Positions 17,059-25,322 of a stretch of 64,000 nucleotides of DNA are shown in pieces. The position numbers and the translations under genes are program-made. Numbering within the stretch: position 1 is the first letter of the stretch; each line of letters begins with the position of its first letter. This DNA comes from an uncultured Lachnospiraceae bacterium (GTDB lineage Bacteria; Bacillota; Clostridia; Lachnospirales; Lachnospiraceae), in contig CANRNJ010000002.1 of the NCBI GenBank assembly GCA_947631955.1, positions 1-64,000 of the forward strand, read 5' to 3'. The notes under the pieces were generated by a model. The model was not told the DNA's origin and did no database searches. It was given only the letters and a program-made list of their open reading frames with translations.

Positions 17059-17372
17059 AAAACGATCCCCTCCCTGCGGATATTCTGATAAAACGGCAAA
17101 ACCTTCTCCCATTTCATCATATTGCTTTCCTGTATATCTACAATGGAAAATACCCTCTCATAACGAATATCCATGTCTGCGACCCAGTTGACAAACCGGC
17201 TTTTTGTATCCTTATCCATCTGATCTTTTACAATAATCGCGACATCAACATCACTCTCGTCCGTCGCCTCATTTCTGGCCACCGATCCATACAGAATAAT
17301 CATAGATATATTATTTTGAAAAATATCTGTCAATCCCCGTATCAGTTCTTCTCTCATACTTTCAGGCAACAT
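17043..17372 (-). CDS. MNT-family nucleotidyltransferase (orphan antitoxin-like)
   Basis: 109 aa. Polymerase-beta-type nucleotidyltransferase with GSVARNEATDESDVDVAII supplying the G-S and D-x-D residues. ATG 17372 is preceded by GGAGG at 9-nt spacing; a TTG one codon earlier is less likely. In this family the gene is followed by a HEPN toxin gene, and here the HEPN remnant overlaps its 3' end but is frameshifted and deleted. The protein itself looks intact, so it may persist as a harmless orphan. Confidence 0.8.
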   Translation of the reverse strand: MLPESMREELIRGLTDIFQNNISMIILYGSVARNEATDESDVDVAIIVKDQMDKDTKSRFVNWVADMDIRYERVFSIVDIQESNMMKWEKVLPFYQNIRREGIVLWKAA

Positions 17373-17551
17373 CAAAGAACACCTCCGAAACCATACCGTT
17401 TATACTTCTATTTTATTATACTTAGTTTTATTATACCCTTAACCCACACATTCCGCAACGAGATGAAACGCACTTTGCAAGTTTCACTCATTATCACGAC
17501 ATTCGCTAAATTGACAAGCAGGTTTGTCAGCTTGGCTCATTGCCCACATAA

Positions 17552-17592
17552 ATAAAAAGAGCACCGAGAAACCCTTTTCGTTTCGCCGATGC
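17552..17592 (-). terminator. Terminator-like hairpin, minus strand
   Basis: The minus strand shows GCATCGGCGAAAC paired imperfectly with GTTTCTCGGTGC, followed by TCTTTTTATTT. It would end any transcript coming from the truncated spoIIID copy. The rest of the gap 17373-17675 shows no gene. Confidence 0.5.
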
Positions 17593-17675
17593 CCTTACAC
17601 ATCTTATACAATCGCTTTCACCTGCAATCCGCAATATTTACCTTATTACCCACACCACTTTCCCCTCGAATCGTT

Positions 17676-17807
17676 CTATTTTGTTACGACCGTATGTACC
17701 GTGCTTTTGCTGATCCCAAATTCCTTCGCCGTCTGTCTGACCGTAGCATTATTCTCAACGATATAATTGGCAATCTGGATTGCACGTTCTTCAATATAAT
17801 CTTTCAA
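17676..17807 (-). pseudogene. spoIIID: Truncated spoIIID copy
   Basis: The duplicate keeps the TTG start, ribosome-binding site and codons 1-38 of spoIIID. At the repeat boundary it switches to unrelated sequence, adding TVVTK before a TAG stop. The 43-residue product ends inside the recognition helix of the HTH and lacks the basic tail, so it should not bind DNA normally. The sigma-E-type promoter is retained. Confidence 0.9.
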
Positions 17808-17834
17808 AGGAAACCCCTCAGAACACTTTTTTAC

Positions 17835-17864
17835 ATTGTATGAACCGTTCTGAAAGCTTATGCC
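17835..17864 (-). promoter_or_regulatory. Duplicated sigma-E-type promoter
   Basis: Identical to the promoter at 2530-2559, with CATACAAT at 17835-17842 and GGCATAAG at 17857-17864. It would transcribe the truncated spoIIID copy in the mother cell. Confidence 0.65.
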
Positions 17865-17949
17865 TTTTATATATAACTAGATCTGTAATCTTTCTGCGTC
17901 TGCGCCGACCAGGGCTTTTCCCGCTTTCCAAAAAAAGACGGTCTGCGTC

Positions 17950-18357
17950 CTACTTCTTTCCCTCCTGCTTTTTCCTGTCTGCCGTCCGGCGTTTTCGCTC
18001 TTCCGCTTCGTAATGCGGTACGGCCTTCAGGTAACTGATATATCTGACCAGATCTTTCCTGTTATCACGTCTTAATCTCTGAATGTCATACAGGACATCG
18101 TGAAGTGTAATATTATCCAGATACGGCTTCTTAAGATTCGTGCTCCCCAGATAGTCCGTTTCCACACCCAGCAGGTAGTCCGTGCTGACTTTATAGTACT
18201 TTGCCAGTTCCACGACCACACATACCGGTATATCCCGGTGCCCTCTCTCATAGTTTGAGTATGTCTGCTGTGAAACATTCAGATAGCGGGCGACTTCTTT
18301 CTGTTTCAGGTCATGGTCTTCCCGCAGATCCCTGAGCAGCTCGCGCAATTCTTTCAT
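17950..18357 (-). CDS. XRE-family transcriptional regulator (right copy)
   Basis: 135 aa, identical in sequence to the product of 2645-3052, with the same HTH (LKQKEVARYLNVSQQTYSNY) and basic C-terminus. The nucleotide copies differ by a silent change. Two identical regulator genes therefore flank the island; both also keep the upstream palindrome. Gene dosage rather than new function is the likeliest effect. Confidence 0.85.
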   Translation of the reverse strand: MKELRELLRDLREDHDLKQKEVARYLNVSQQTYSNYERGHRDIPVCVVVELAKYYKVSTDYLLGVETDYLGSTNLKKPYLDNITLHDVLYDIQRLRRDNRKDLVRYISYLKAVPHYEAEERKRRTADRKKQEGKK

Positions 18358-18456
18358 ACAGCTTATCCTCTTGTGGGTTTGTTGTTTTTTTTATTATTTC
18401 ACAACATTAAGCTGTATTTTTAAAATTACTCGTATAGGGATTTTTTAATGAAGCAA

Positions 18457-18471
18457 ACAACGTATAGTTGT
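18457..18471. promoter_or_regulatory. Palindrome upstream of the right XRE copy
   Basis: ACAAC-GTATA-GTTGT. The arms are unchanged relative to 3152-3166 while the centre differs by one base, as expected if the arms are the binding site. Confidence 0.35.
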
Positions 18472-18493
18472 ATGCATGATCCTAAAATGCATC

Positions 18494-18569
18494 TTGCCCC
18501 AAACGCCATATTAATCTCCCGCAGTTCTTTTCTGCCGTCAATATAGTCCTGATACATCTCAGCTAATCC
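18494..18569 (-). pseudogene. Fragment related to the 75-aa hypothetical at 9265-9492
   Basis: The minus strand encodes GLAEMYQDYIDGRKELREIN followed by MAFGARC, matching the middle and end of the small protein at 9265-9492 with several substitutions. It begins abruptly at the edge of the right 0.8-kb repeat, so it marks a recombination junction. Confidence 0.8.
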
Positions 18570-18636
18570 TGTGCCAACAATACAGTGCTTTTATAAGAGC
18601 ATACTTAACATTATATTCTGTCGGCCCGGACTGTAT

Positions 18637-19608
18637 CTAGCGATCATATCCATACATCGCCAACACATCCTGCAGGAAAATATCTATCCCCGCCCGCTTT
18701 AAATCGCTGCATCGTTCCGCAAACAGCTTTTCAATCAGTTTATCCGCATCTGCGCCATAATGAATCTCATTATGACAGTTACTGCAAAGCGAAACGATAT
18801 TTTCTTCCACATCAAGCGACACTTCAAATCGATCCTGAAATGCCAGGGGAATCAGATGATGCGGTTCCGTATACGGCTTATCGGAATTCTTTCTTATAAA
18901 TGATAAATGGTCTTTGTCCGCCTCACACAGAAAATGAGCCTTAGCAAGTGCATTGGCTGCCGCCTGTCTGTCCCTCGGATATATTTTTACGCCATCTCTC
19001 ATTGTAAATGCTCTGACTTTACGCGGTTTTCCGGAATACGCAAAATCTTCCGCAAAGCCATCCAAGCCGCCATTTCTCAATTCAGTTATCAAATCGCTGT
19101 CTGCCTGTTCATTTATCTTTAAGGAAACAGCATCCGGCATATCAAAACCGTGTTCCCCATGATAACGGCAAAGATCAGCTTCCGCTGCGACCCGTCTAAA
19201 TTCCCAATGCCCTTTCCGGGTTCTGTCCCTGTCTACTTGAAAAATGCCTAAAAAAACATAGCCTTCTTTGGGAAAATATCCAAACGTATATCGGGGCAGC
19301 CCGCCTTTACCGTCAGCGGTTCCGGACCGGGAATCATTTTCCTTTTCTTCTATGATGATCCCGCCATCATCCGACAAAACATTCCGCCACCCTTTAGCAT
19401 TAGCCGGAACTTTGTACACGCCGTTTTTCTTTATTGTCATCTTCGGAAACCACACTGTATATTTCTGGCTTTCATCCACATACATAAAAGATTTTTGACA
19501 CCCTTTATAATGTTTCCCAAAGCAGCAGTTCATGACATCTGCAATACGCCGAAATTTATACCCATCATTCACGCTTATATGTTTGATCGATGTAGTTGTA
19601 TTATCCAT
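18637..19608 (-). CDS. HNH endonuclease, restriction-like
   Basis: 323 aa. The C-terminal HNH domain is clear: EPHHLIPLAFQ carries the first His pair, NIVSLCSNCHNEIHYG carries the Asn, the zinc Cys pair C-x-x-C and the final His. The N-terminal about 200 residues have no motif I recognise and may read DNA or a modification. It lies at the edge of the accessory island, next to regulator remnants, which fits a solitary (possibly modification-dependent) restriction enzyme. The ribosome-binding site (GAAAAGAAG) is weak. No methyltransferase gene is nearby. Confidence 0.75.
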   Translation of the reverse strand: MDNTTTSIKHISVNDGYKFRRIADVMNCCFGKHYKGCQKSFMYVDESQKYTVWFPKMTIKKNGVYKVPANAKGWRNVLSDDGGIIIEEKENDSRSGTADGKGGLPRYTFGYFPKEGYVFLGIFQVDRDRTRKGHWEFRRVAAEADLCRYHGEHGFDMPDAVSLKINEQADSDLITELRNGGLDGFAEDFAYSGKPRKVRAFTMRDGVKIYPRDRQAAANALAKAHFLCEADKDHLSFIRKNSDKPYTEPHHLIPLAFQDRFEVSLDVEENIVSLCSNCHNEIHYGADADKLIEKLFAERCSDLKRAGIDIFLQDVLAMYGYDR

Positions 19609-19628
19609 GTCAACACTTCTTTTCTAAA

Positions 19629-19736
19629 TCTCAATATGAAAGATATAACCCCTCTATTCTGTTGGCGTTCAAAATTGCAGAATACTTTGGAATGAGCATC
19701 GAAGGAATATTTATTTATGAGGAAAACACAAAATGA
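19629..19736 (+). pseudogene. 3' remnant of an XRE-family regulator gene
   Basis: The plus strand reads YERYNPSILLAFKIAEYFGM followed by SIEGIFIYEENTK and a stop, which is the characteristic end of a small Cro/CI regulator. The first half of the gene is missing; the HNH endonuclease gene starts there on the opposite strand. Confidence 0.75.
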
Positions 19737-19975
19737 AAGATAAGAAGTCTTTTATACTCCAAGAAGCATATACTAACAGTATCGATGAGCGAAAACAATT
19801 ATACCTTTTTTTCTCCCGAATTTCAGCTCAGATACCATATGATACTTCCAATTTAAAAGACTTCCATGCAGCGAGCGGAAAGAATCCGCCCGCTTCAAAG
19901 AACACCTTTACCGCACGATCTGATTACGTCCGTTATTCTTACCGTAATACAGTTTTTCATCCGCATCCCGGATAA
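19733..19975 (+). pseudogene. Small reading frame coupled to the regulator remnant
   Basis: The ATG overlaps the regulator's stop codon (ATGA), the usual coupling in regulator-plus-partner operons, and GAGG lies just upstream. About the first 43 codons look protein-like (FILQEAYTNSIDERKQLYLF). The frame then runs into the 3' end of the convergent diguanylate cyclase gene. It is most likely a truncated gene rather than a complete 80-aa protein. Confidence 0.3.
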
Positions 19976-21191
19976 TATGGTCGAGCAAGTCATCGCTCCC
20001 TTCCACTACGCCGAAGGTCATCGTGACTTTTACCTTTTGATCTCCGTATGTGATCGTCCTGCTCCGAATCACATTCAGCAGGTCTTCCAGACAATCCGCC
20101 GCCATTTCAAGGTGATAGCTTTCAAATATCAGCAGAAATTCCTCTCCGCCCCAGCGGGCAGCAAATCCTCTGCCTTTCATAAGTTCTTTCATACGTGCGG
20201 ACACATCCATAAGGACTGCATCACCACATTCATGCCCATATGTATCGTTCACGCGTTTGAAAAAATCGATGTCGCCGATGGCAACGCAGAAGGGAACATG
20301 GGATTCCAGACTTCTTTTCTGGACTTTCTCCAGTTTTGTCTGCACATATCTTCTGTTGTATAATCCGGTCAGCTGATCCAGTTCGATCAAATCTCTTAAA
20401 GAGCCCTGCATACGGACGACGTATCTTCCCATGTCGCCCAGTTCGTCCTCTCTGTCAAGGACTTCCTGCTCCAGTTCGGCTGCCAGATCTCCGCCGGAAG
20501 TCTTTTTCAGCAGCCCTTCGATCTTGATAAGCGTCTGCAGGAATCTATTGGAAAACAGAGTGACGATCAGAATCGTCAGGGCCGCTACAACGAGCGCTGC
20601 CAAAATGATGGGAAAAACGGATCTCCACACCAGTTTGTCCACTTCTTTGGCCGGTTTTGCAACGAACAGCATACCGGCGCCCGTTCCGTCAGAATTAACA
20701 AGCGGCGCATAATACGCAAAATAATTCTCGCCGTTTATCGATACTTTCGGATAGAAATGCCCTTCTTGGCTGCTCAGCACTTCCCGCGTGATCACATTGT
20801 TGATCTTGGTTCCTACAAGTCTGTTGTTTTTTTCATCCGTAAGCGTCGTTACCACGCGTTCATTCTGGTAAGAGAGCGTTATCTCTACACCGGTTTTCTC
20901 TTTGACCGCATCAACAACAGCGTAATCATCATTGATCAGATGATCGCCCTTATAGAAATATAAGCCGGTTTCGTCTTCCACCGCCGTATAATCTCCTGGA
21001 TACAGCATATCATAAGCGGCAGACACCGTGCTGTTAAGATCCTCAAGCCCGTTTTCCACCTCTCGGCGCAGGGTCCGTGCGAAACTGCCGGCAACAAAAG
21101 AAGTAACGATCAACGTAAACACGAAAATAGGTAAAAAACTCAGTTTTAAGAATGTCCACCTGAGTCCGCCGCCTCTGCTCCTCTTTTCCAT
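19908..21191 (-). CDS. Membrane diguanylate cyclase with extracellular sensor
   Basis: 427 aa. TM1 (about residues 11-35, FLKLSFLPIFVFTLIVTSFV), an extracytoplasmic Cache-like sensor (36-190), TM2 (about 193-215, VFPIILAALVVAALTILIVT), a HAMP-like linker, then a GGDEF domain with the intact active-site motif RWGGEEFLL. It should make cyclic di-GMP from GTP in response to an external signal. I see no clear R-x-x-D inhibitory site immediately upstream of the motif. The gene stands alone; a GC-rich hairpin at about 19872-19894 follows the stop. No cyclic di-GMP riboswitch was found in the window. Confidence 0.88.
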   Translation of the reverse strand: MEKRSRGGGLRWTFLKLSFLPIFVFTLIVTSFVAGSFARTLRREVENGLEDLNSTVSAAYDMLYPGDYTAVEDETGLYFYKGDHLINDDYAVVDAVKEKTGVEITLSYQNERVVTTLTDEKNNRLVGTKINNVITREVLSSQEGHFYPKVSINGENYFAYYAPLVNSDGTGAGMLFVAKPAKEVDKLVWRSVFPIILAALVVAALTILIVTLFSNRFLQTLIKIEGLLKKTSGGDLAAELEQEVLDREDELGDMGRYVVRMQGSLRDLIELDQLTGLYNRRYVQTKLEKVQKRSLESHVPFCVAIGDIDFFKRVNDTYGHECGDAVLMDVSARMKELMKGRGFAARWGGEEFLLIFESYHLEMAADCLEDLLNVIRSRTITYGDQKVKVTMTFGVVEGSDDLLDHIIRDADEKLYYGKNNGRNQIVR

Positions 21192-21287
21192 GAAGTCCTC
21201 CCTCTATAGCACACAACAATATGGTTATATTATGACACAATTCATTAAATTATGCAAATTTTACAAATACCGCGTAAAAGCAGCGTC

Positions 21288-21422
21288 TTACAAGTCTGTT
21301 TCTCCTTTGGCCGCAGCGCTGTAAAACGTACAGATCATCAGGATATAGCAGACTGTTTTCGGCAGCATCAGCATCCCCAGCAGCAGATATAATATGTCAA
21401 ATGCCGATTCTCCGTATTTCAT
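21288..21422 (-). CDS. Small hydrophobic protein
   Basis: 44 aa, beginning MKYGESAFDILYLLLGMLML, hydrophobic through most of its length, probably one or two membrane segments, with a charged end (AAAKGETDL). GGAGGG lies 5 nt before the ATG at 21422. The start resembles small Lachnospiraceae membrane proteins, so it may be a shortened version of one. It is divergent from the acyltransferase gene and has no known function. Confidence 0.5.
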   Translation of the reverse strand: MKYGESAFDILYLLLGMLMLPKTVCYILMICTFYSAAAKGETDL

Positions 21423-21552
21423 TTTTCCCTCCGTCAATTTATTGTTTTTACGGACAAAATGGATTATGCTGTCTTTAAGATCCTATTTACAATATCATTC
21501 TATCTGCCATATAATTCTATTTGCAGCGACTCACAAAAACAGGAGGAACAGA

Positions 21553-22581
21553 ATGAACAAAAACGCTTTTGATGTTTTGCGGATCTTTTCAGCCGTCCAA
21601 GTCATGCTTTTACATTTTAACGCCTTTTTCTATCAAAGTGCGCCCATCCCCGGAAAACATTCAGCCTGCCGGGAGATCGTACGCATGTTTCCGGGAGTTG
21701 TGATCCTGTTTACACTCAGCGGTTTTTTGATTGCCGCCTCCTATGAGAACAGTTCTTCCGTCAAGGAGTTTTTCCGCAAGAGGATCCTGCGCATTTACCC
21801 GCCCTTATGGTTATGCACGATCGTAAATCTGTTGGTTTTGTTTTGTCTGGGGCAGGATATTTTCAATAAAGGTATGCTGATCTGGCTTTGCACGCAGATC
21901 ATCGGAATAGCCAACACTCCCGCCGCGCTTAAAGGCTTCGCCACCGGGAGCATCAACGGCGCTCTGTGGACGGTCTTTACGGAGATACAGCTGTATGTGG
22001 TTCTTGCATTTACATACCGCAGGGTCAAGAAAATGTCCTTATGGGGCTGGGGAGCGGTCGGTTTCCTGCTCCTGATGTGCAATCTGGGGGCCTGTTATCT
22101 TCAGGATTTCGGACATGTCATTTCCAAGATCGTGGAACGGCTCTTCCTTCCGTATGCACTCTGGTTTTATATCGGCGTTTTTCTTTATATTTACCGTGAA
22201 AAGTTTATTTTGACCCCCCCCCACAAATGGGTGCTGGTTCTGCTGCTCCTGTTTATCCTGTATAAATGCGGCCCCATACAGGCGGTCGGATATTATACAG
22301 ACATCGTCACCAGTATCTGCCTGCCGTTTATAACGATCGGCATGGCCTATGCGTTGGGCGACATTCACATCAAACCGGATCTGTCCTACCATTTATTCTT
22401 ATATCACTGGATCGTGTTAAATGTACTGGTCCATTACGGCTGTTTCGCGGTATGGAGCCTGGCGCAGTCGCTGGCTGTGTTTTTCACCGCATCGATCGGC
22501 GTATCGCTTCTTTCCTATTACCTGTGCGCATATCTGACCAAACCGTGGAGGCGGCGCTTTATACGATCCTCCGCACGGTGA
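21553..22581 (+). CDS. Acyltransferase-3 family membrane protein (OafA/YrhL type)
   Basis: 342 aa, about ten membrane segments. The N-terminus NAFDVLRIFSAVQVMLLHFN carries the family R-x(10)-H pattern, and FTLSGFLIAASYE matches the next motif. These enzymes transfer acetyl or other acyl groups to surface polysaccharides or peptidoglycan. ATG 21553 is chosen because AGGAGGA precedes it by 6 nt; the open frame upstream is not coding. A run of nine C (22214-22222) lies inside the coding sequence, a possible slippage site. The 3' end overlaps the convergent NlpC/P60 gene by 23 bp. Confidence 0.85.
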   Translation: MNKNAFDVLRIFSAVQVMLLHFNAFFYQSAPIPGKHSACREIVRMFPGVVILFTLSGFLIAASYENSSSVKEFFRKRILRIYPPLWLCTIVNLLVLFCLGQDIFNKGMLIWLCTQIIGIANTPAALKGFATGSINGALWTVFTEIQLYVVLAFTYRRVKKMSLWGWGAVGFLLLMCNLGACYLQDFGHVISKIVERLFLPYALWFYIGVFLYIYREKFILTPPHKWVLVLLLLFILYKCGPIQAVGYYTDIVTSICLPFITIGMAYALGDIHIKPDLSYHLFLYHWIVLNVLVHYGCFAVWSLAQSLAVFFTASIGVSLLSYYLCAYLTKPWRRRFIRSSAR

Positions 22582-23824
22582 TGATGCTTCGATAGGTTGC
22601 GGACGTGATCTTGATGCCGGTGCGCTCGGTGCTCGCGTGCACGATCTGCCCATTCCCGATGTAAATGCCCACATGCCCGCCATAATATATGATATCTCCC
22701 GGCTGCGCCTCCGCGTAAGACACGCCTCTTCCCGCGCCGGACTGCGCATAGGAACTCCGCGGCAGGGAGATGCCAAACGCCTGATAGACCGCCATCACGA
22801 AGCCGGAACAGTCCGCGCCGTTGGTCAGACTGGTGCCGCCCGCCACATAAGGACATCCGACGTATTGGCAGGCAAAATCAGCGATCTGCTGCCCCTTGCT
22901 GCTGCCTGAGGAGGACGGCTGCGGCGCCGGCTGCTGTACCGGTTCCGAAGAAGTCTGCTGCGCCGACAGATCCGTTTGGCTTTCGGCCCCGGCCTCCGCG
23001 CTGTCCGCCGCTTGCGCATTTGCCTGAGCTTCCGCCAGCCTCCGCGCCTCTTCTTCCTTGCGCCTGCGTTCTTCTTCCTCTTTACGCCTGCGCTCCTCTT
23101 CCTCCAGTTTTTTGATCTGCGCGGTTTCCTGCTTGATCTTGGCCGTATACGCCGCCGCTTCCTGTTTTGCTTTTGCCAAAACTACATTATAATTCTCGTA
23201 CTCTTTCTTTTTCTGTTCCAGAACTTCCTCGACATAGGACTGTTCTTCCTGAAGTTCCGTCTTGGAAGTTTCCAGTTCGGACTTTTCTTCCTCCAGCGTA
23301 TCCTGAAGCTCCGACACTTTCTGAACGGTCGCCTTATATTCCTCCAGCAGGCTGCGGTCGTATTCATACAGGTCTTCCACATAATTTGCCTTATTCATCA
23401 TATCGCTCATGCTGGTTGCGCCGAAAAACATTTCCAGATAAGAGGCTTCTCCGCGTTCATACATAAACTTGATGCGCACTTTCATGGATTCATACTGCTC
23501 CTGCTGAACCGCCAGAGCTTCATCGTAGGCGGTCTGCGCCTCCGCAATATCCTCCTCCTTGTCGGAGATGGCTTCCTCGATCAGATTAATATCCGTCAGA
23601 AGCGCCACCATCTCCTCGTCCAGATTATCGATCTGCGTCTGAACTTCCTGCTGCTCGCCCTGATAGTCGGATATCTGCTGGTTCACATCGTCAAGCTGAG
23701 CTTGATGATTCTTCATTTCTTCCTGAAGATCAGAAATAGTGGTAGCCGATACCGAATCTACCACTAAGAGAAAACATATGAAAGATGCTGCAATACAGAG
23801 CGTCCGCTTATATCTCCTCTTCAT
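22559..23824 (-). CDS. Secreted NlpC/P60 peptidoglycan hydrolase with coiled-coil domain
   Basis: 421 aa. A signal peptide (about residues 1-28, hydrophobic IAASFICFLLVVDSVSA) precedes a long coiled coil (about 30-260) rich in Glu, Gln and Lys with an EEERRRKEEE repeat. A Ser/Gln/Ala linker follows, then a C-terminal NlpC/P60 domain with catalytic Cys (ADCSGFV), His (GGHVGIYIG) and His (IVHAST). This is the CwlO/PcsB layout, in which the coiled coil is controlled by FtsEX; it likely cleaves stem peptides during growth or division. Start 23824 is set by GAGGTG 6 nt upstream. It lies 33 bp after asnS, so cotranscription is possible. Confidence 0.9.
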   Translation of the reverse strand: MKRRYKRTLCIAASFICFLLVVDSVSATTISDLQEEMKNHQAQLDDVNQQISDYQGEQQEVQTQIDNLDEEMVALLTDINLIEEAISDKEEDIAEAQTAYDEALAVQQEQYESMKVRIKFMYERGEASYLEMFFGATSMSDMMNKANYVEDLYEYDRSLLEEYKATVQKVSELQDTLEEEKSELETSKTELQEEQSYVEEVLEQKKKEYENYNVVLAKAKQEAAAYTAKIKQETAQIKKLEEEERRRKEEEERRRKEEEARRLAEAQANAQAADSAEAGAESQTDLSAQQTSSEPVQQPAPQPSSSGSSKGQQIADFACQYVGCPYVAGGTSLTNGADCSGFVMAVYQAFGISLPRSSYAQSGAGRGVSYAEAQPGDIIYYGGHVGIYIGNGQIVHASTERTGIKITSATYRSIITVRRIV

Positions 23825-23857
23825 CCCGCTCACCTCATCTTCTGTAAATCAGGTCTT

Positions 23858-25258
23858 CTACAGATCACAATTATTGACCGTTCTCGGAAAAGGTATGACG
23901 TCCCGGATATTACTCATACCGGTCAGATACATCACACATCTTTCAAATCCCAGACCGAATCCCGAATGTCTTACCGAACCGTATTTCCGAAGGTCCAGAT
24001 AGAACTGGTAATCTTCCTTGTTCAGCCCCAGTTCTTCCATCCTCGTTTCCAGCGTCTTCAGATCATCCTCTCTCTGGCTGCCGCCGATGATCTCACCGAT
24101 CCCCGGCACAAGACAGTCCATTGCCGCCACGGTCCTGCCGTCCTGATTCAGTTTCATATAGAAGGCCTTGATCTCCTTTGGATAATCCGTCACAAAAACC
24201 GGCCGTTTAAATTCCTGTTCGGTAAGATACCGTTCATGCTCTGTCTGAAGATCGCATCCCCATGACACTTTATACTCAAATTCATCATTATGCTGCTCTA
24301 AGATCCTGACGGCGTCCGTATAGGTCACATGGGCAAAATCGGAATTGAGCACATGGTTCAGTCTTTCGATCAATCCCTTGTCCACAAACTGGTTGAAAAA
24401 GTTCATCTCCTCCGGCGCATGATCCAGAACATACCGGATCACATGCTTCAACATCGCTTCGGCCAGCATCATATCGTCCGTCAGATCGGCAAAAGCGATC
24501 TCCGGCTCGATCATCCAAAACTCCGCCGCATGTCTGGTCGTATTGGAATTTTCCGCCCGGAATGTCGGGCCGAACGTGTATACATTTTTAAATGCAAATG
24601 CATAAGTTTCCACATTGAGCTGTCCGCTGACGGTCAGATTGGTCGATTTTCCAAAGAAATCCTTTGTGTAATCCACCCTGCCGTCCTCCGTCTTCGGCAG
24701 ATCGTCAAGGTTCAGCGTCGTCACCTGAAACATCTCGCCCGCCCCTTCGCAGTCGCTGCCCGTAATAATAGGGGTATGCACATACACAAACCCTCTCTCC
24801 TGAAAAAAGGTATGGATGGCATAAGCGATAAGGGACCGCACCCGGAAGACAGCCTGAAACGTGTTGGTCCTCGGACGCAGATGGGATATCGTCCGCAGGT
24901 ATTCAAAGCTGTGCCGCTTCTTCTGCAGCGGATAATCCGCCGTAGATTCTCCCTCTACCGCGATCTGTGCCGCATGGATCTCAAACGCCTGCTTCGCCTG
25001 AGGCGTAGCCACGATCCGGCCTCTGACCACGATCGCGGAACCGACATTCAGTTTGGATATCCTGTCGAAATTGTCAAGCGTATCATCGTACACCACCTGC
25101 AGAGGCTCAAAAAAAGTTCCGTCATTCAGGACGATAAACCCAAAAGTCTTGGAATCTCTTATACTCCGCACCCATCCGCCTACCGTTATTTCTTTATCGA
25201 TATAGGCATCGGTATTGCGGTACAAGTCTTTTATATCCGTCAAATTCATACTGCTCAT
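23858..25258 (-). CDS. asnS: Asparaginyl-tRNA synthetase
   Basis: Charges tRNA-Asn. 466 aa. N-terminal OB-fold anticodon-binding domain ([20 protein letters not shown], about residues 22-41) and a class-II catalytic domain. Motif 2 is [21 protein letters not shown] and motif 3 is [15 protein letters not shown]. The ending [15 protein letters not shown] is typical. It sits between the trigger-factor-like lipoprotein gene (64 bp upstream) and the NlpC/P60 gene. No T-box leader is seen in the 64-bp gap. Confidence 0.97.
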   Translation of the reverse strand: MSSMNLTDIKDLYRNTDAYIDKEITVGGWVRSIRDSKTFGFIVLNDGTFFEPLQVVYDDTLDNFDRISKLNVGSAIVVRGRIVATPQAKQAFEIHAAQIAVEGESTADYPLQKKRHSFEYLRTISHLRPRTNTFQAVFRVRSLIAYAIHTFFQERGFVYVHTPIITGSDCEGAGEMFQVTTLNLDDLPKTEDGRVDYTKDFFGKSTNLTVSGQLNVETYAFAFKNVYTFGPTFRAENSNTTRHAAEFWMIEPEIAFADLTDDMMLAEAMLKHVIRYVLDHAPEEMNFFNQFVDKGLIERLNHVLNSDFAHVTYTDAVRILEQHNDEFEYKVSWGCDLQTEHERYLTEQEFKRPVFVTDYPKEIKAFYMKLNQDGRTVAAMDCLVPGIGEIIGGSQREDDLKTLETRMEELGLNKEDYQFYLDLRKYGSVRHSGFGLGFERCVMYLTGMSNIRDVIPFPRTVNNCDL

Positions 25259-25322
25259 ATTGTCTGCTGCTCCTTTTTTATCCCTTAGATCGTATCGTTT
25301 TTCTGTTTCGCACCGGCGGCCG

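Larger units (their letters stand above)
17691..18496. repeat. Right copy of 0.8-kb direct repeat bounding the accessory island
   Basis: Matches 2386-3191 in the same orientation. Visible differences include G for T near 17707, G for A at about 17761, a silent change in the XRE gene, and a few bases upstream of it. Low divergence points to a recent duplication or recent gene conversion. Confidence 0.95.

Noticed and set aside
25259-25322. Possible T-box leader for asnS
   Set aside because: Only 64 bp separate asnS from the upstream gene and no T-box consensus is present.
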